Positions 42,752 through 53,129 are shown, numbered from the stretch's first letter. The stretch is DNA of 64,000 bases from Fimbriiglobus ruber (GCF_002197845.1 NZ_NIDE01000001.1:1178001-1242000), one strand, 5' to 3'. Made by a program: numbers and translations. The notes: generated by a model not told the origin, from the sequence alone.

Positions 42752-44487
42752 GCCGGGTTCCCGGAGGGGTCGTTGTCTTGAGGATCGTGTAGCGACAAGA
42801 ATATTTCCAGCGATTGACGAAACTGGTCGATCGTCTCCGGGTTCCGCGATTCGAGGGCGGTCTCGAAGCCGTCCATCAGGTCGCTCAGGTCGCGCCGGAG
42901 GTCGGAGGGGAGTTCCTTGAACACCCGCTCGGCCCGCGTCAGCAGGAACCGGTTGACCGCCTCCTCGCGGGGGTGCGTTTTCAACTTTTTCATGTCCGCG
43001 ACCGCCTTGCGAATCTGGGCGTCGGACAGACCCTTCGCGTGCCGTGCAATGATGTGCGTGACGATCCGCTTGGTCGCCACGACCATCGCTTCGACCTCCA
43101 GTACGCCGTTCAAGTCGTAGGTGAAGCGAATGTCCACCGCCTGCCCGGCCGGTCCGTGCGGGATGCCGTCCACATCGAATTCGCCCAATAACAAGTTTTC
43201 CTCGACGCGCCGGGATTCTCCCTGGTAAATCTGGACGCTAATTGTCGTCTGGTTCGCGCGGACCGTCGCGTACCGGCTGACGCGGCTCACGGGGATCGTG
43301 GTGTTCCGGTCGATGATGGGCGAAAAATACCCGTCCCGCTGGTCGCCCCCGAAATCCTTGGAAATGGCCACCCCGAGGGTGAACGGGGCCACGTCGGTCA
43401 CGACCAGATCTTCGACCGCGGCAGCCCGCCCGACCAGTCCCGCCTGCACGGCCGCGCCGAGGGCGACGACCTCGTCGGGGTTGAGCCGCTGGTGCGGGTT
43501 CTTGCCGAACAACTCCTTGACCCGGCTGACGACCAAGGGCATCCGCGTCGCCCCGCCGACCAGGATGACTTCAGAGACTTTGTCCCGCGTCAACTTGGCG
43601 TCCGCCAACGCCCGGCGGATAGGTAGTTCGATACGGGCCAGGATCGGGCTCACCCAGGCGTCCAGTTGCTCCCGGGTGACGGTCACTTCCCGCCCGGTGG
43701 TGAGTTCGCCGTTCGCGTCCGGGACACGAACGACGGCTGTGGGCTCGCGAGAAAGGGCACACTTGGCTCGCTCGCATTGTTGAATCATCCGCGCCACGAG
43801 CAACGGCGTGGTCGCCTCGGCACGCTCGAATTGCAAGCCCACCGATTCGAGGACGCGGGCCGCCAGGGTCCGGGTGAAGTCCTCCCCGCCCAGGATCGCC
43901 TCGCCGGCGGACGCCCGCACTTCGAGCGTGCCCTCGAACAGTTCCACCACGGACACGTCGAACGTGCCGCCGCCGAGGTCGAACACGAGAACGGTTTTGT
44001 CGACACGGGAATCGTGGAAACCGTAGGCGATGGCGGCCGCCGTCGGCTCGTTCAAGATGCGTTCGGCCGTGAGCCCGGCGATCTTCGCGGCCGCGAGGGT
44101 CGCTTTCCGCTGCCGGTCGTTGAAGTAGGCCGGCACGGTGATGACGGCGCGGGTGACGGGTTTACCGAAAAAGGCGTCCGCGTCTGCTTTCAGGGACCGC
44201 AAGACAAGACCGGACAACTCCTCGGGCGAGAACGTCCGACCGCCCAGAGCGACCTGTCGCTCCGTTCCCATCGACCGCTTGAATAAGGCCGTGCAAAGGT
44301 CCGGTCGAATGACCTGGAGTTCCCGCGCCGCGGCGCCCACCACGACGGTGCCGGATTCGTCCACGCCGACGACGGACGGGGTGAGGCGGCCGCCGATCGC
44401 GTTCGGGATGATCTGGGGGCCGTCCGGGGTGAGGTGCGCGACGGCGGAGTTGGTGGTGCCGAGATCGATGCCGATAATCGGATCCAT
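42748..44487 (-). CDS. HscC-like Hsp70 chaperone (579 aa)
   Basis: ATP-dependent chaperone of the DnaK superfamily. ATPase motifs: IGIDLGTTNSAVAH (residue ~5), VITVPAYFNDRQRKA, DLGGGTFDVSVVELFEG and LVGGATRMPLV. The substrate-binding domain begins after VTDVAPFTLGVAI, with T-T-I-P-V-S-R and Q-I-Y-Q-G-E-S. The lid is short and there is no EEVD- or DnaK-like tail; at 579 residues it is nearer HscC than DnaK (~640). It heads an operon with two membrane-protein/J-protein pairs, reminiscent of the clustering of hscC with variant J-protein genes in E. coli. ATG 44487 follows CGGAG. Confidence 0.92.
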   Translation of the reverse strand: MDPIIGIDLGTTNSAVAHLTPDGPQIIPNAIGGRLTPSVVGVDESGTVVVGAAARELQVIRPDLCTALFKRSMGTERQVALGGRTFSPEELSGLVLRSLKADADAFFGKPVTRAVITVPAYFNDRQRKATLAAAKIAGLTAERILNEPTAAAIAYGFHDSRVDKTVLVFDLGGGTFDVSVVELFEGTLEVRASAGEAILGGEDFTRTLAARVLESVGLQFERAEATTPLLVARMIQQCERAKCALSREPTAVVRVPDANGELTTGREVTVTREQLDAWVSPILARIELPIRRALADAKLTRDKVSEVILVGGATRMPLVVSRVKELFGKNPHQRLNPDEVVALGAAVQAGLVGRAAAVEDLVVTDVAPFTLGVAISKDFGGDQRDGYFSPIIDRNTTIPVSRVSRYATVRANQTTISVQIYQGESRRVEENLLLGEFDVDGIPHGPAGQAVDIRFTYDLNGVLEVEAMVVATKRIVTHIIARHAKGLSDAQIRKAVADMKKLKTHPREEAVNRFLLTRAERVFKELPSDLRRDLSDLMDGFETALESRNPETIDQFRQSLEIFLSLHDPQDNDPSGNPA

Positions 44488-44715
44488 GCCGGCTCCGGGC
44501 GAGAACGGGGCGGATCAATACGACGAACGAGCCACGTCGATCGCGCTTTACGACCGACACACCCGTCACGAATAGGGTTCGCAATCATTTTGAGCCCGAC
44601 CGCCGGACACGTCAACGACTTTCGCCATTTCGCGGCCGGAAGACGATCGCCACGACGCGAACGAACACTCTGTGAAATAAAGCCAATCAAGTAAACCTGC
44701 ATGCATCAAACGCGG

Positions 44716-44759
44716 CCGCCCCGGCACCGCGCGAATTTAATTCGCATGTGCCGGGGCGG
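44716..44759 (-). terminator. Hairpin terminator of the beta-oxidation operon
   Basis: 12-bp arms CCGCCCCGGCAC / GTGCCGGGGCGG with an inner GCGAATT-TAATTCGC pairing, starting 24 bases past the acyl-CoA dehydrogenase stop on the minus strand. Confidence 0.65.
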
Positions 44760-44782
44760 ACGATGTGCCGAGGGACGTCGAG

Positions 44783-46780
44783 TTAGCGGTTCTGGTACGG
44801 CATCATGACCGGAGCCGGCTCGATCCCCGCGGTCAGCGAACAGGGGCCGTCCGCGATAGCCGCCCCCAGGTCGGTCAGCGCCCGGAGGTCCTGGTCGCTC
44901 GGACGGGCGCCGGTCAGTTGTCGGGTCAACTCGCGACAGAGGCAGTCGGCCGCGCGGCGGACGATGTCGTCGGTCTGACGGCTCGCGTACAGGCTGGTAC
45001 ACAGCACGACGACCAGCGACTGCACCCGCGACGACAGCTCGGCCATCCGGCACTGCCGGTCGGCCAGCTTGAGTTGGTGCTTCGTCATCACCGAGGAAAT
45101 CTCGCCGGCCGCCTTGGCCAAGCCGTGGGCCGCGAATTCGGCGTGCCCGCGGAGATCCTTCGGCATGTCCGGCCACGCGGAGTGGTGCGCCGACCGCAGT
45201 TTGTTCCCGACCAGCCACTTCGCGTAAGCCATCAGCGGCTTACGGAACGCCCAGGCATGAGCCGGGTTCGCGAAGTTCGGCTTGCGGACGCCGGACTCTT
45301 CCATGATCTTGCCGATCGGCTCGAAATACGTTCGGCCGTGCTGCTTGACCAGGGACTTGAAGAACGCCATCCCGAGGACTTCGCCCTCCCCTTCGTAAAT
45401 ACACGGGGCGAGAAACTCGTGGACGTTGTCGCCGAACACGTGACCGCGGAGGAACGCCCGGCCGCCGTGTGTCTTCATGTGCAGTTCGATCGCGGCCTCC
45501 TTCTGGGCCTCGCTGCCAAATATCTTGGCCACGATGCATTCCATTTCGCCGCGGTAGCCTTGATCGAGCAAGCCCGCGCACCACTCGACCAGGGCGTCGC
45601 ACCCGACGATTAGCCCCGCCAGCCGTCCGAGGCGACGGCGGACGAGTTCGCGGTTCGCGATCGGCGCCCCGTAGGTTCGACGGAACTGCGCCCACGGGAC
45701 CATGTCGGCGAGCATCTGCCGCATGGCACCGGCGGCGTTCGCACAGAGAGATACGCGCCCGCGATTCAGACCGTGGTAGGCGACGGTCAACCCGTCCCCC
45801 TGGTCCGGGTCGAGGCGGTTCTCGGCGGGGACACGGAGGCCGTTAAATATGAGCCCCTGGTTGTGGCAGTGCTTGAGGGCGTAGAGTCCGTACTTCTTGA
45901 GACGGAACTCGGCCGTCTCCGTCTCGGGCAGGTCGACGACCAGGACCGCCGGCTTCTGGTCGATGAGGCAGACGAGCCCGATGGTACGGCCGGGGCGGAC
46001 GTTGGTGATGAACAGTTTCTCGCCCGTCACCACGTATTCGTCGCCGTCCCGAACGGCGGTGGTCCGTAAGGCCGTCAGGTCGGTCCCGGCGCACGGTTCC
46101 GTCAGGGCGAACGCGGACAGCCGTTCGCCGCTCGCGAGGAGCGGGAGCCAATGTTGCTTCTGATCGACCGAGCCGAACGTCTGGACCGGGTCGACGGCCC
46201 CGATGCAACCGTGGACCGACGCCAGACCGGCGATCGTCGGATCGATCGTGGCCATCCGCGTCAGGAAGGGGGCGAACTGAGAAAACGCCGCCCCTGCCCC
46301 GCCATATTTCCGATCGATCAGCAAGCCCCAATAGCCCGCGCCGGCCAGGTCGTTGAGTACCTGTTCGCTGATCTTGTTCTCGGAATCGAGGAGCGTGCCC
46401 GCCACCTTGTGTCGGCGGACCACGTCCAACGAATTACGCATGACGGTCTGGACTTCGGGCGCGACGGCCGGCGCGGGAGCCATCCACTGTTCGACGGAAA
46501 CATCGGCGTCCCAGATCGCGCGGTGGATCGGGCTGCCCGTCGTCTGGTAGCGCTCGGCGAACAACGATTCGACTTGTTCGTCGGCGGCGTCGACCGCGCC
46601 CATCCGGCGGACTTCCTCGACGCCCTTTCCGCCCATGCGGAGCGCGGCTTCCGCGAAGCTGACGTTGGCCGTATTGGCGGGCCGCGGCGCGGCCGCGCTA
46701 GGACCGGACGTGTTAGAGCCGGACGCCGGGGGCGTGCCGTCGTGGTCGACCGCCCCGGTGGGTAATGTTTGGGTGCTCAT
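44783..46780 (-). CDS. Acyl-CoA dehydrogenase (665 aa)
   Basis: FAD enzyme for the first oxidation step of fatty-acid beta-oxidation. Acyl-CoA dehydrogenase motifs: [62 protein letters not shown], and [11 protein letters not shown] at the position of the catalytic-Glu block. At 665 residues it is longer than short/medium-chain enzymes (~380-400). The extra N-terminal ~95 residues (Pro/Ala-rich start) and a C-terminal helical domain suggest a VLCAD/ACAD9-like or FadE-type membrane-associated form. ATG 46780 follows AGGAGG. Last gene of the operon, 146 bases after the multifunctional enzyme. Confidence 0.92.
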   Translation of the reverse strand: MSTQTLPTGAVDHDGTPPASGSNTSGPSAAAPRPANTANVSFAEAALRMGGKGVEEVRRMGAVDAADEQVESLFAERYQTTGSPIHRAIWDADVSVEQWMAPAPAVAPEVQTVMRNSLDVVRRHKVAGTLLDSENKISEQVLNDLAGAGYWGLLIDRKYGGAGAAFSQFAPFLTRMATIDPTIAGLASVHGCIGAVDPVQTFGSVDQKQHWLPLLASGERLSAFALTEPCAGTDLTALRTTAVRDGDEYVVTGEKLFITNVRPGRTIGLVCLIDQKPAVLVVDLPETETAEFRLKKYGLYALKHCHNQGLIFNGLRVPAENRLDPDQGDGLTVAYHGLNRGRVSLCANAAGAMRQMLADMVPWAQFRRTYGAPIANRELVRRRLGRLAGLIVGCDALVEWCAGLLDQGYRGEMECIVAKIFGSEAQKEAAIELHMKTHGGRAFLRGHVFGDNVHEFLAPCIYEGEGEVLGMAFFKSLVKQHGRTYFEPIGKIMEESGVRKPNFANPAHAWAFRKPLMAYAKWLVGNKLRSAHHSAWPDMPKDLRGHAEFAAHGLAKAAGEISSVMTKHQLKLADRQCRMAELSSRVQSLVVVLCTSLYASRQTDDIVRRAADCLCRELTRQLTGARPSDQDLRALTDLGAAIADGPCSLTAGIEPAPVMMPYQNR

Positions 46781-46926
46781 GACAACCTCCTACGTGGTGT
46801 TGAAGGTGGGGGCGCCAGTCGGTCACACCCAGATTCAGAGTTTCGAGGTTCACCATTCGCGACGGCCAAAACCAGTTGAATCCGCCATCCATTAGAGGCG
46901 TTACGAACGCCTACCATCATTTGGCA

Positions 46927-49128
46927 TCATTTGGGCCCGGCCGCACTCACGGCAGGCACGGGCTGTTCGCGAACGGACGCGGGTTTCGCGTAAAACGTCC
47001 GCCCTTCGGCGGTCATTTCCTTCAGCAGGGAACAGGGGGCAAAGCGTGCCCCGTGAGTCCGGCTCAACTGTTCCAGGTCACTCACGACCTGCCCCATTCC
47101 CCAGGCGTCGGCCGCCCGGAGCGGGCCGCCCCGGAAGGGGGCGAAGCCGGTCCCCAGGACCATCGCGAAGTCGATCACCCAGGGCGCGTCGGCGGTGGCG
47201 GATTCCAGGCACCGGGCGGCCTCATTGATCATGGGGTACATCAGCCGCCGTTGGACGGCTGTCAGTCCGGTCGGGTGCGCCGCGGCATCGTCGGAGTGGG
47301 AGTGGGATGAACCGGCCGGCTCGTCCCAATGCGTCGGATGGCTGCGCCGCCCCTTCCGGTATTCGTAGAACCCGCGGTCCGCCTTCCGGCCCAGCCAGCC
47401 GCGGTCGGCCATCGCGGTCAATCGGTCGGGCGTGGGGCTCGGATCGGCCGCCACCACACCGAGCGACTTGGCCACGTGCGCCGCCACGTCGATGCCGACC
47501 TGATCGAGCAATTCGAGCGGTCCCATCGGCATCCCGAACCGGACGGCCGCCTTGTCGATCGTCTCGGTGGAATATCCTTCCAGCAGCAGACGGACTCCCT
47601 CGTCGAGGTACGGGAAGAGGATGCGGTTCACGAGGAACCCCGGCCCGTCGTTGACGACGACCGGCACCTTGCCCAACTTGCGGACGAACTCGACCAACGC
47701 GGCGATCGTGGCCCCGGACGTGTCGGGCCCACGGACCACTTCCACCAGGTGCATCTTGTGAACCGGGTTGAAGAAGTGCAGACCGGCGACACGGTCTGGA
47801 CCAGACGCCGGCTCACAGACCCGGCTGACCAGCAGCGAGGAAGTGTTCGTCGTTAGCAGTGCCCGGGGGGAAAGCCGGGTACTGAGTTCGGTGAACACGT
47901 CGCGCTTGATCTTCTCCTTCTCGATCACGGCTTCAATGACCAGGTCGGCCCCCTCGACCGGGGCCCATTCGCTCGTCGCAGTCACGGTTCGCAGCCGTTC
48001 GGTTGCGACTTCGCGGTCAAGAACACCCTTCTTGACGGCTTCGTTCGTCAGGTCGGTCACGCGCTTCAGGCCGGCGGCAGCGAGGTCCGCGTTGATCTCC
48101 TTCACCACGACTTCGTAACCACTCACGAGGGCGAGTTGCGCGATCCCGGCCCCCATGATCCCGCCGCCCAACACCGCCACCTTGCGAACGGCGGGCACAT
48201 CGCCCGTTCCACCCGTTACCCAGGTGGCCGCCTTGCCGGCCTTCTCGCGCTGGAAGAAGAGGTCGATCAGGTTTCGCGCGGTGTCGGTAAACAGCAGCCG
48301 AGAAAACGCTTCTCGCTCCGCCGCGAAACCCGAAGCCCGAGACCGGAACCCTTCTTCAACGGCGTTCAAGGCGGCCGGCAGCGCCGGGTAGTCGCGGCCG
48401 CGACTGCGGATGGTCCGCCTGACGGCCCAACCGATCGCCTTACGACCAATCGCCGTCTCTTCTAGACGCGCCGTCAGCCCCTTATGGCGGCTCGACAGCG
48501 GCTTACCGGCGAGCCGGTCGGCCACGAACGCCCCGACGGCCGTCTCGAAGTCGTCAGGCGGAGCCGTCAGGTCGACCAGCCCAACAGCTAACGCTTCCGA
48601 CGCGGACAACTTGCGGCTTTCCAAAATCAGTCGCAGCCCAGTCCGCAGACCGACGAGACGCGGGAGGCGTTGTGTCCCGCCCCAGCCCGGCAGCAGCCCG
48701 AGTTGGACTTCCGGAAGCCCGAGCCGCGTCGAAGAGTCGTCGCGGGCGATGCGGTGCCGACAGGCCAGCACGAACTCCAGGCCGCCGCCCAGACAGGGGC
48801 CGTGGATGACGGCCACCGTCGGGCAGGTCAGGTTTTCGACCCGGTCGAATAAATTCCGTCCAAGATCCACAGCCATCCGCGCTTCGTCCGGCGTGGCGAT
48901 CTGTCGGATACGCCGGACGTCCGCCCCGGCGAGAAAGCCGGACGCCTTCCGGCTGCGGAACACCACCACCTTCGGCATCTCCCGCTCGAACTCGCCCACG
49001 ACGCGACCGAGTTCGTCGAGTACCTCGTCCGAAAAGACGTTGAGCGGATAGCCCTGAACGTCGAGCCAGACCGTGGCGACGCCGCGGGCGTCGCGCTCGA
49101 CGGTCATGTGTTTGAACCCGTCAGACAT
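46927..49128 (-). CDS. Enoyl-CoA hydratase / 3-hydroxyacyl-CoA dehydrogenase multifunctional protein, FadB/FadJ-like (733 aa)
   Basis: Catalyses hydration and the second oxidation of beta-oxidation. The N-terminal crotonase domain has G-P-C-L-G-G-G-L-E-F (oxyanion hole) and LGLPEVQLGLLPGWGGTQRL with the catalytic Glu region. The dehydrogenase part has the Rossmann motif V-A-V-L-G-G-G-I-M-G-A-G-I-A near residue 315, NTSSLLVSRVCEP and GLHFFNPVHKMHLVEVV with the catalytic His, and FLVNRILFPYLDEG. ATG 49128 follows AGGAGA. It lies 18 bases past the thiolase stop, matching the fadBA/fadJI logic of an alpha and a beta subunit encoded together. Confidence 0.94.
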   Translation of the reverse strand: MSDGFKHMTVERDARGVATVWLDVQGYPLNVFSDEVLDELGRVVGEFEREMPKVVVFRSRKASGFLAGADVRRIRQIATPDEARMAVDLGRNLFDRVENLTCPTVAVIHGPCLGGGLEFVLACRHRIARDDSSTRLGLPEVQLGLLPGWGGTQRLPRLVGLRTGLRLILESRKLSASEALAVGLVDLTAPPDDFETAVGAFVADRLAGKPLSSRHKGLTARLEETAIGRKAIGWAVRRTIRSRGRDYPALPAALNAVEEGFRSRASGFAAEREAFSRLLFTDTARNLIDLFFQREKAGKAATWVTGGTGDVPAVRKVAVLGGGIMGAGIAQLALVSGYEVVVKEINADLAAAGLKRVTDLTNEAVKKGVLDREVATERLRTVTATSEWAPVEGADLVIEAVIEKEKIKRDVFTELSTRLSPRALLTTNTSSLLVSRVCEPASGPDRVAGLHFFNPVHKMHLVEVVRGPDTSGATIAALVEFVRKLGKVPVVVNDGPGFLVNRILFPYLDEGVRLLLEGYSTETIDKAAVRFGMPMGPLELLDQVGIDVAAHVAKSLGVVAADPSPTPDRLTAMADRGWLGRKADRGFYEYRKGRRSHPTHWDEPAGSSHSHSDDAAAHPTGLTAVQRRLMYPMINEAARCLESATADAPWVIDFAMVLGTGFAPFRGGPLRAADAWGMGQVVSDLEQLSRTHGARFAPCSLLKEMTAEGRTFYAKPASVREQPVPAVSAAGPK

Positions 49129-49146
49129 GGCGATTCTCCTGTCGGG

Positions 49147-50451
49147 TTAGTTAAGTGTCGTCTCGACCCACACCGCGACGCCCTGGCCGCCGCCGACGCA
49201 GAGCGTCGCCAGCCCGCGCCGCAACCCACGGTCGCGGAGGGCACGAAGGAGGGTCACGATCAGCCGTGTTCCCGTCGCCCCGACCGGGTGGCCGAGGGCA
49301 ATCGCTCCGCCGTTGACGTTCAATCGTGCCGGGTCGATTTCCCCGATCGCACGATCGCGGCCGAGTTCCTTCCGCGCGAAATCGTCGGACGCGAACGCCC
49401 GCTGGCAAGCCAGCACCTGGGCGGCGAACGCTTCGTTGATTTCGATCAGTTCAAAGTCGCGGAGATCCATTCCCGTTTTGCGAAGGAGTTTGTTCGTCGC
49501 GAAAACGGGTCCGAGGCCCATGCGGGCGGGATCACAGCCCGCGATGGCGTAGTCCCGGATGTATCCCAACGGCGTCCGGTCCGGTCCGACGGAATCCGCC
49601 CGTTCGAGGATCGCCGCGACCGAGCCGTCCGTGATCGGGCAACTGTTCCCGGCCGTCACGGTCCCGCCCTTCGGATCGAACAACGGGCGGAGCTTCTGGA
49701 GAGCCTCCAACGTCTGATTGGGCCGCGGCCCGTTATCCGCTTGCAACGCCTGGCCGCGGGTCTGTTCGGCCGTCAGGGGCACCACTTCGCCCTGGAAGAA
49801 GCCGCGCTTCCACGCCGCGGCCGCCTTCTTGTGGCTGTCGAGCGCGAACTGGTCTTGCTCCTCACGGGTGATGCCAAACTCTTTCGCCAGCCGTTCCGCC
49901 GTCTGGCCCATGTTCAGGCCACACGTCGGGTCGGTCAGGCCGAGTTCGAGACCGAACACCGGGCGGAGCATCCGGGGTCGCAGTTTGCTTAACAGCGTCC
50001 ATTTGCGCCAGCCGGTCGTCCGTTTGAACTTCATCAGCCAGTCGGCCAGGCGGCGGTCCCACAGGAGCGGGACGTTGGACATGGACTCCGTCCCGCCGAC
50101 GACCACGCGGTCCGACCGACCCTCGGCTAGCGCGTGCCATCCGGCCACGACGGATTCCATGCCGGAGGCACAGTTGCGGTTGACCGTGTGCGCGATCCGG
50201 TCGGCCGGGACGCCGGCGCGGAGGGCGATGACGCGGCCCACGTTGGACGATTCGGGCGGCCCGGCGACGTTGCCGAAGACCACCTCGTCGATCGCGGTCG
50301 GTTCCAGGTGGGCGGCTTTCAGGGCCGCCCCGGTACTGTAAACGCCCAGCATGTCGGCCGGCACTTTGGCGAGCGGGCCGAACGCCTTGGCGAACGGCGT
50401 GCGCGCCCCCGCGATCACGGCCACGGGCGGGAGACGAGTCGAGGTTGTCAC
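49147..50451 (-). CDS. Acetyl-CoA acyltransferase (thiolase), FadA/FadI-like (434 aa)
   Basis: Thiolytic cleavage of 3-ketoacyl-CoA, last step of the cycle. Active-site Cys in T-V-N-R-N-C-A-S-G-M-E-S; H-P-V-G-A-T-G-T-R carries the second catalytic His; C-V-G-G-G-Q-G-V-A is the C-terminal nucleophile-activating loop. N-E-A-F-A-A-Q-V is also conserved. Length favours the FadI/trifunctional type over the ~390-residue FadA. GTG 50451 overlaps the ligase stop (GTGA), so the two are translationally coupled. Confidence 0.94.
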   Translation of the reverse strand: MTTSTRLPPVAVIAGARTPFAKAFGPLAKVPADMLGVYSTGAALKAAHLEPTAIDEVVFGNVAGPPESSNVGRVIALRAGVPADRIAHTVNRNCASGMESVVAGWHALAEGRSDRVVVGGTESMSNVPLLWDRRLADWLMKFKRTTGWRKWTLLSKLRPRMLRPVFGLELGLTDPTCGLNMGQTAERLAKEFGITREEQDQFALDSHKKAAAAWKRGFFQGEVVPLTAEQTRGQALQADNGPRPNQTLEALQKLRPLFDPKGGTVTAGNSCPITDGSVAAILERADSVGPDRTPLGYIRDYAIAGCDPARMGLGPVFATNKLLRKTGMDLRDFELIEINEAFAAQVLACQRAFASDDFARKELGRDRAIGEIDPARLNVNGGAIALGHPVGATGTRLIVTLLRALRDRGLRRGLATLCVGGGQGVAVWVETTLN

Positions 50452-52178
50452 GCCACACCTCCTTCGATGAGCGGGTTCGCCACGGCCGGAATGGCGGGGG
50501 CGACCGTCTGATTCCGAAGAACGCGACGCAAGACTTTACCGAGCGGATTACGGGGGAGTTCGGCGGCGACCTCCACAATCTTCGGCCGCTTGTACGCGGC
50601 CAGGTGTTCGTGGGCGAACGCGTCGAACGCCGCCCGGTTAAACCGCTGGCCCTTGGCCGGAACCACCACGGCCTTCACCACTTCGCCGCGGCGCTCGTCC
50701 GGCGCGCCCAGGATGACAATGTCCGAGAGTCCCGAATACCTCCGCAAAACGTGTTCCACATCGGTCGGATAAACGTTGAAACCGGACACGATGATTAAGT
50801 CTTTTTTCCGGTCCACGATCTGGAAGAAGCCGTCGGCGTCGCGTCGGGCCAGGTCGCCGGTGTAGAGCCACCCGTCGCGGAGCGTTTTCGCGGTCGCCAC
50901 CGGGTCGTTCCAGTAGCCGGCCATGACCTGCGGCCCGCGGATGATTAACTCGCCCACTTCCCCGTTCGGAACTTCGACCAGGCCCGTTTCGGCGTCCACC
51001 ACCCGGGCGTCGGTATCGGGGAGCGGGAGGCCGATGGTCCCCGGCCGGGCCGTCCCGTCGAGCGGACCGGCGTGCGTCACCGGGCTGGCTTCCGAGAGGC
51101 CGAAGCCTTCGACCACGGTCGCCCCGGTGTACCGGGCGAACTCCTGGGCCACGGCGAGGTCCAACGGCGCCCCGCCCGAGATGCAGTCGCGGAGCGAGTG
51201 CAGGTCGTAATGTTTGCGGCGGAGTTCCTGGTTCAGCGCCACCATGATCGCCGGCACGACGGGGAAGGTCGTCGGCCGCCACCGCTCGATGAGGTTCATG
51301 ACGGTCGCCGCGCGGAAGCGGTGGTGCATCACCAGCGTCGCGCCGCGGGCGGTGCCGCCCAACGCGCACGTCGAGAGCCCGTAACAATGAAAAAAGGGCA
51401 GGATCGCCAGCGTGACGTCCTCCCCAAATTGTTGATCGGTCCAGTGGTAAAGCTGCCAGGCGTTTGCCACCAGATTCCGGTGCGTGAGAAGGACCGCCTT
51501 CGGTCGGCCGGTTGTCCCCCCGGTCGGTTGAATGTAGGCGGGGTCGGTCGGCAGGGGTCGTTCGATCGGCGCCGCCGGGTCGGCCTCCGCGAGCGCCTCC
51601 CCGAAATCCGCGACGTGCCCCTTATGGCACGGGGAGTGGAGGCCGACTCGTTGGAAGCGAATGAACGAATACCCGAGCCGCTCCCAGCGCGGGAGGCGGT
51701 CGCGGAGACTGATCGAAAGAACTACTTCCGGGTGGGCGTCCTTGACCGAGCAGACCAACGGCAGGGTGACGTCCAACGTGACCACGACGCGCGTGCCCGT
51801 CGATTGCAGCACGAGGGCGACTTCCTCGGCCACCATCAAAGGGTTTAACGGCACCACGATCCCGCCGGCCATCCACGTGCCGAACATCGCGACGAGGTAT
51901 TCGGGTACGTTCGGCAGGAGCAGGCCGACCCGGTCGCCCGGCTTCACGCCGCGACGGCGGAGTGCGTCGGCCGCCCGGCGGGCCTGGTCGAGGAGTTGCG
52001 CGTAAGTCAGTTGCTGTTCGTAATACCGGCACGCCACGCGGTTCGGGAGCATGGCGGCCGCCCGTTCGAGCAGCCAATAGGCGGGCTCTGCGGGGTAATC
52101 CAGTGTGTGCGGCACACCGGCGGCATACCGTGAGAGCCACGGCCGCTCGGAGAGCGCGCGGTGTTCCAGGGCGATCAT
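50448..52178 (-). CDS. Long-chain fatty acid-CoA ligase (576 aa)
   Basis: AMP-forming ligase that activates fatty acids for the operon's pathway. AMP-binding loop Y-I-Q-P-T-G-G-T-T-G-R-P-K (near residue 195), then LPFFHCYGLS, ISGGAPLDLAVAQEF, VEGFGLSEASPVTH, W-L-Y-T-G-D-L-A-R-R-D-A-D-G-F and the C-terminal DRKKDLIIVSGFNVYPTDVE with the catalytic Lys in P-L-G-K-V-L-R. Start ATG 52178. First gene of a ligase-thiolase-hydratase/dehydrogenase-dehydrogenase order, a complete set for the cycle. Confidence 0.94.
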   Translation of the reverse strand: MIALEHRALSERPWLSRYAAGVPHTLDYPAEPAYWLLERAAAMLPNRVACRYYEQQLTYAQLLDQARRAADALRRRGVKPGDRVGLLLPNVPEYLVAMFGTWMAGGIVVPLNPLMVAEEVALVLQSTGTRVVVTLDVTLPLVCSVKDAHPEVVLSISLRDRLPRWERLGYSFIRFQRVGLHSPCHKGHVADFGEALAEADPAAPIERPLPTDPAYIQPTGGTTGRPKAVLLTHRNLVANAWQLYHWTDQQFGEDVTLAILPFFHCYGLSTCALGGTARGATLVMHHRFRAATVMNLIERWRPTTFPVVPAIMVALNQELRRKHYDLHSLRDCISGGAPLDLAVAQEFARYTGATVVEGFGLSEASPVTHAGPLDGTARPGTIGLPLPDTDARVVDAETGLVEVPNGEVGELIIRGPQVMAGYWNDPVATAKTLRDGWLYTGDLARRDADGFFQIVDRKKDLIIVSGFNVYPTDVEHVLRRYSGLSDIVILGAPDERRGEVVKAVVVPAKGQRFNRAAFDAFAHEHLAAYKRPKIVEVAAELPRNPLGKVLRRVLRNQTVAPAIPAVANPLIEGGVA

Positions 52179-52599
52179 TGGAGCCCCCGGGGTTAGTGAT
52201 GTCTGTCAGAGTTATCAGTCGACGGTCCGAATCACACGGTGCGTGTGAGTTGCACGCTCAGACTGCGTGCAGATGGCCTGGCGAAGAGTGGGCTACGGAA
52301 GGTCAGGGCCGTCTATCGATTATTCGCGCGCCCAGGTGCCGGGTCAAGTTGGTTGGCCAATCGGTGTGTCAGAAATCGGCGTAACCCCCATGCGCGTCCA
52401 TACCCGGGTCTCGCGCCAGCTCATCTGTGAAGATCAAGTTTTCTACTGGGTCACACGGTTTTGATCGAACCGCGTGGTTCTCACTTCCCCACCAGAAAAA
52501 GAGAAAGGCTACTTGACCATTCAGATCGAAAACAAGAGGTTATCGAACGCACTCGGTTCGACGTTCGACTCAGGATCAGCACACGGAACGGCTCAAACG
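52179..52599. other. Non-coding region upstream of the beta-oxidation operon
   Basis: No gene seen; short open frames here lack family features. It is expected to hold the operon promoter on the minus strand. No operator palindrome could be assigned with confidence. Confidence 0.5.
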
Positions 52600-52635
52600 C
52601 AGACGGCCGGCCCGTTCTTTCGGGCCGGCCGTCTG
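52600..52635 (-). terminator. Perfect hairpin terminator of the cytochrome gene
   Basis: 15-bp perfect stem CAGACGGCCGGCCCG / CGGGCCGGCCGTCTG with a 6-nt loop, 75 bases past the stop of the minus-strand gene at 52710. Confidence 0.75.
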
Positions 52636-52709
52636 ACTTGGCTCACATGTTCGCGAAAGTGTTCGAAGCGGGAGAGACGGAGACGTCGACAGGTCGACTC
52701 CGCACGCGG

Positions 52710-53129
52710 TTAGTCGCGGTGTTTTTCGTGGCAGGCGTCGCAGGCTTTGGTGAACTTGAGGATCGCGGCCTTGGACGCCTTGGCGTCCTTCTTTTCGAGC
52801 CCGTCGGCGAGCGCGTCGGCGGTCACCTTGTAGTCGTCGGTCAGTTTCTTCCAGCTATCGGCTGGGCCCTTCTCGGGCTTGTTCTGGCCGAGCGCCGTAC
52901 CGAGTTCCTTGATGCCCTTGGCGAATTTTTCGGCGTCGTCCCATTTCTCGGCTTTCACCGCGGCGTCGGCCTTGGGCACCAAGCCGCCCTTTTTATTGTG
53001 CATCTTCTTCATGATCGTTTCCGTGTCCAGCGGCTTCTTGTCGTCCGCGGTACTGGCGCCGAGAGAAAGCGTCAGACCGGATGCGATGACGGCGAAGCAG
53101 ACCGCGAGCCGAACCCACTTGCGAACCAT
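52710..53129 (-). CDS. Exported cytochrome c'-like protein (139 aa)
   Basis: Small periplasmic c-type cytochrome of the cytochrome c' (four-helix) type. A signal peptide (RKWVRLAVCFAVIASGLTLSL..AS) precedes ~115 residues of helix-forming sequence, ending with the haem motif C-D-A-C-H-E-K-H at the C-terminus, where cytochromes c' carry it. An SDSWKKLTDDYK-like helix (A-D-S-W-K-K-L) precedes it. ATG 53129 follows GGGAG; the frame is open upstream but without coding character. Divergent from the TPR protein. Confidence 0.85.
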   Translation of the reverse strand: MVRKWVRLAVCFAVIASGLTLSLGASTADDKKPLDTETIMKKMHNKKGGLVPKADAAVKAEKWDDAEKFAKGIKELGTALGQNKPEKGPADSWKKLTDDYKVTADALADGLEKKDAKASKAAILKFTKACDACHEKHRD

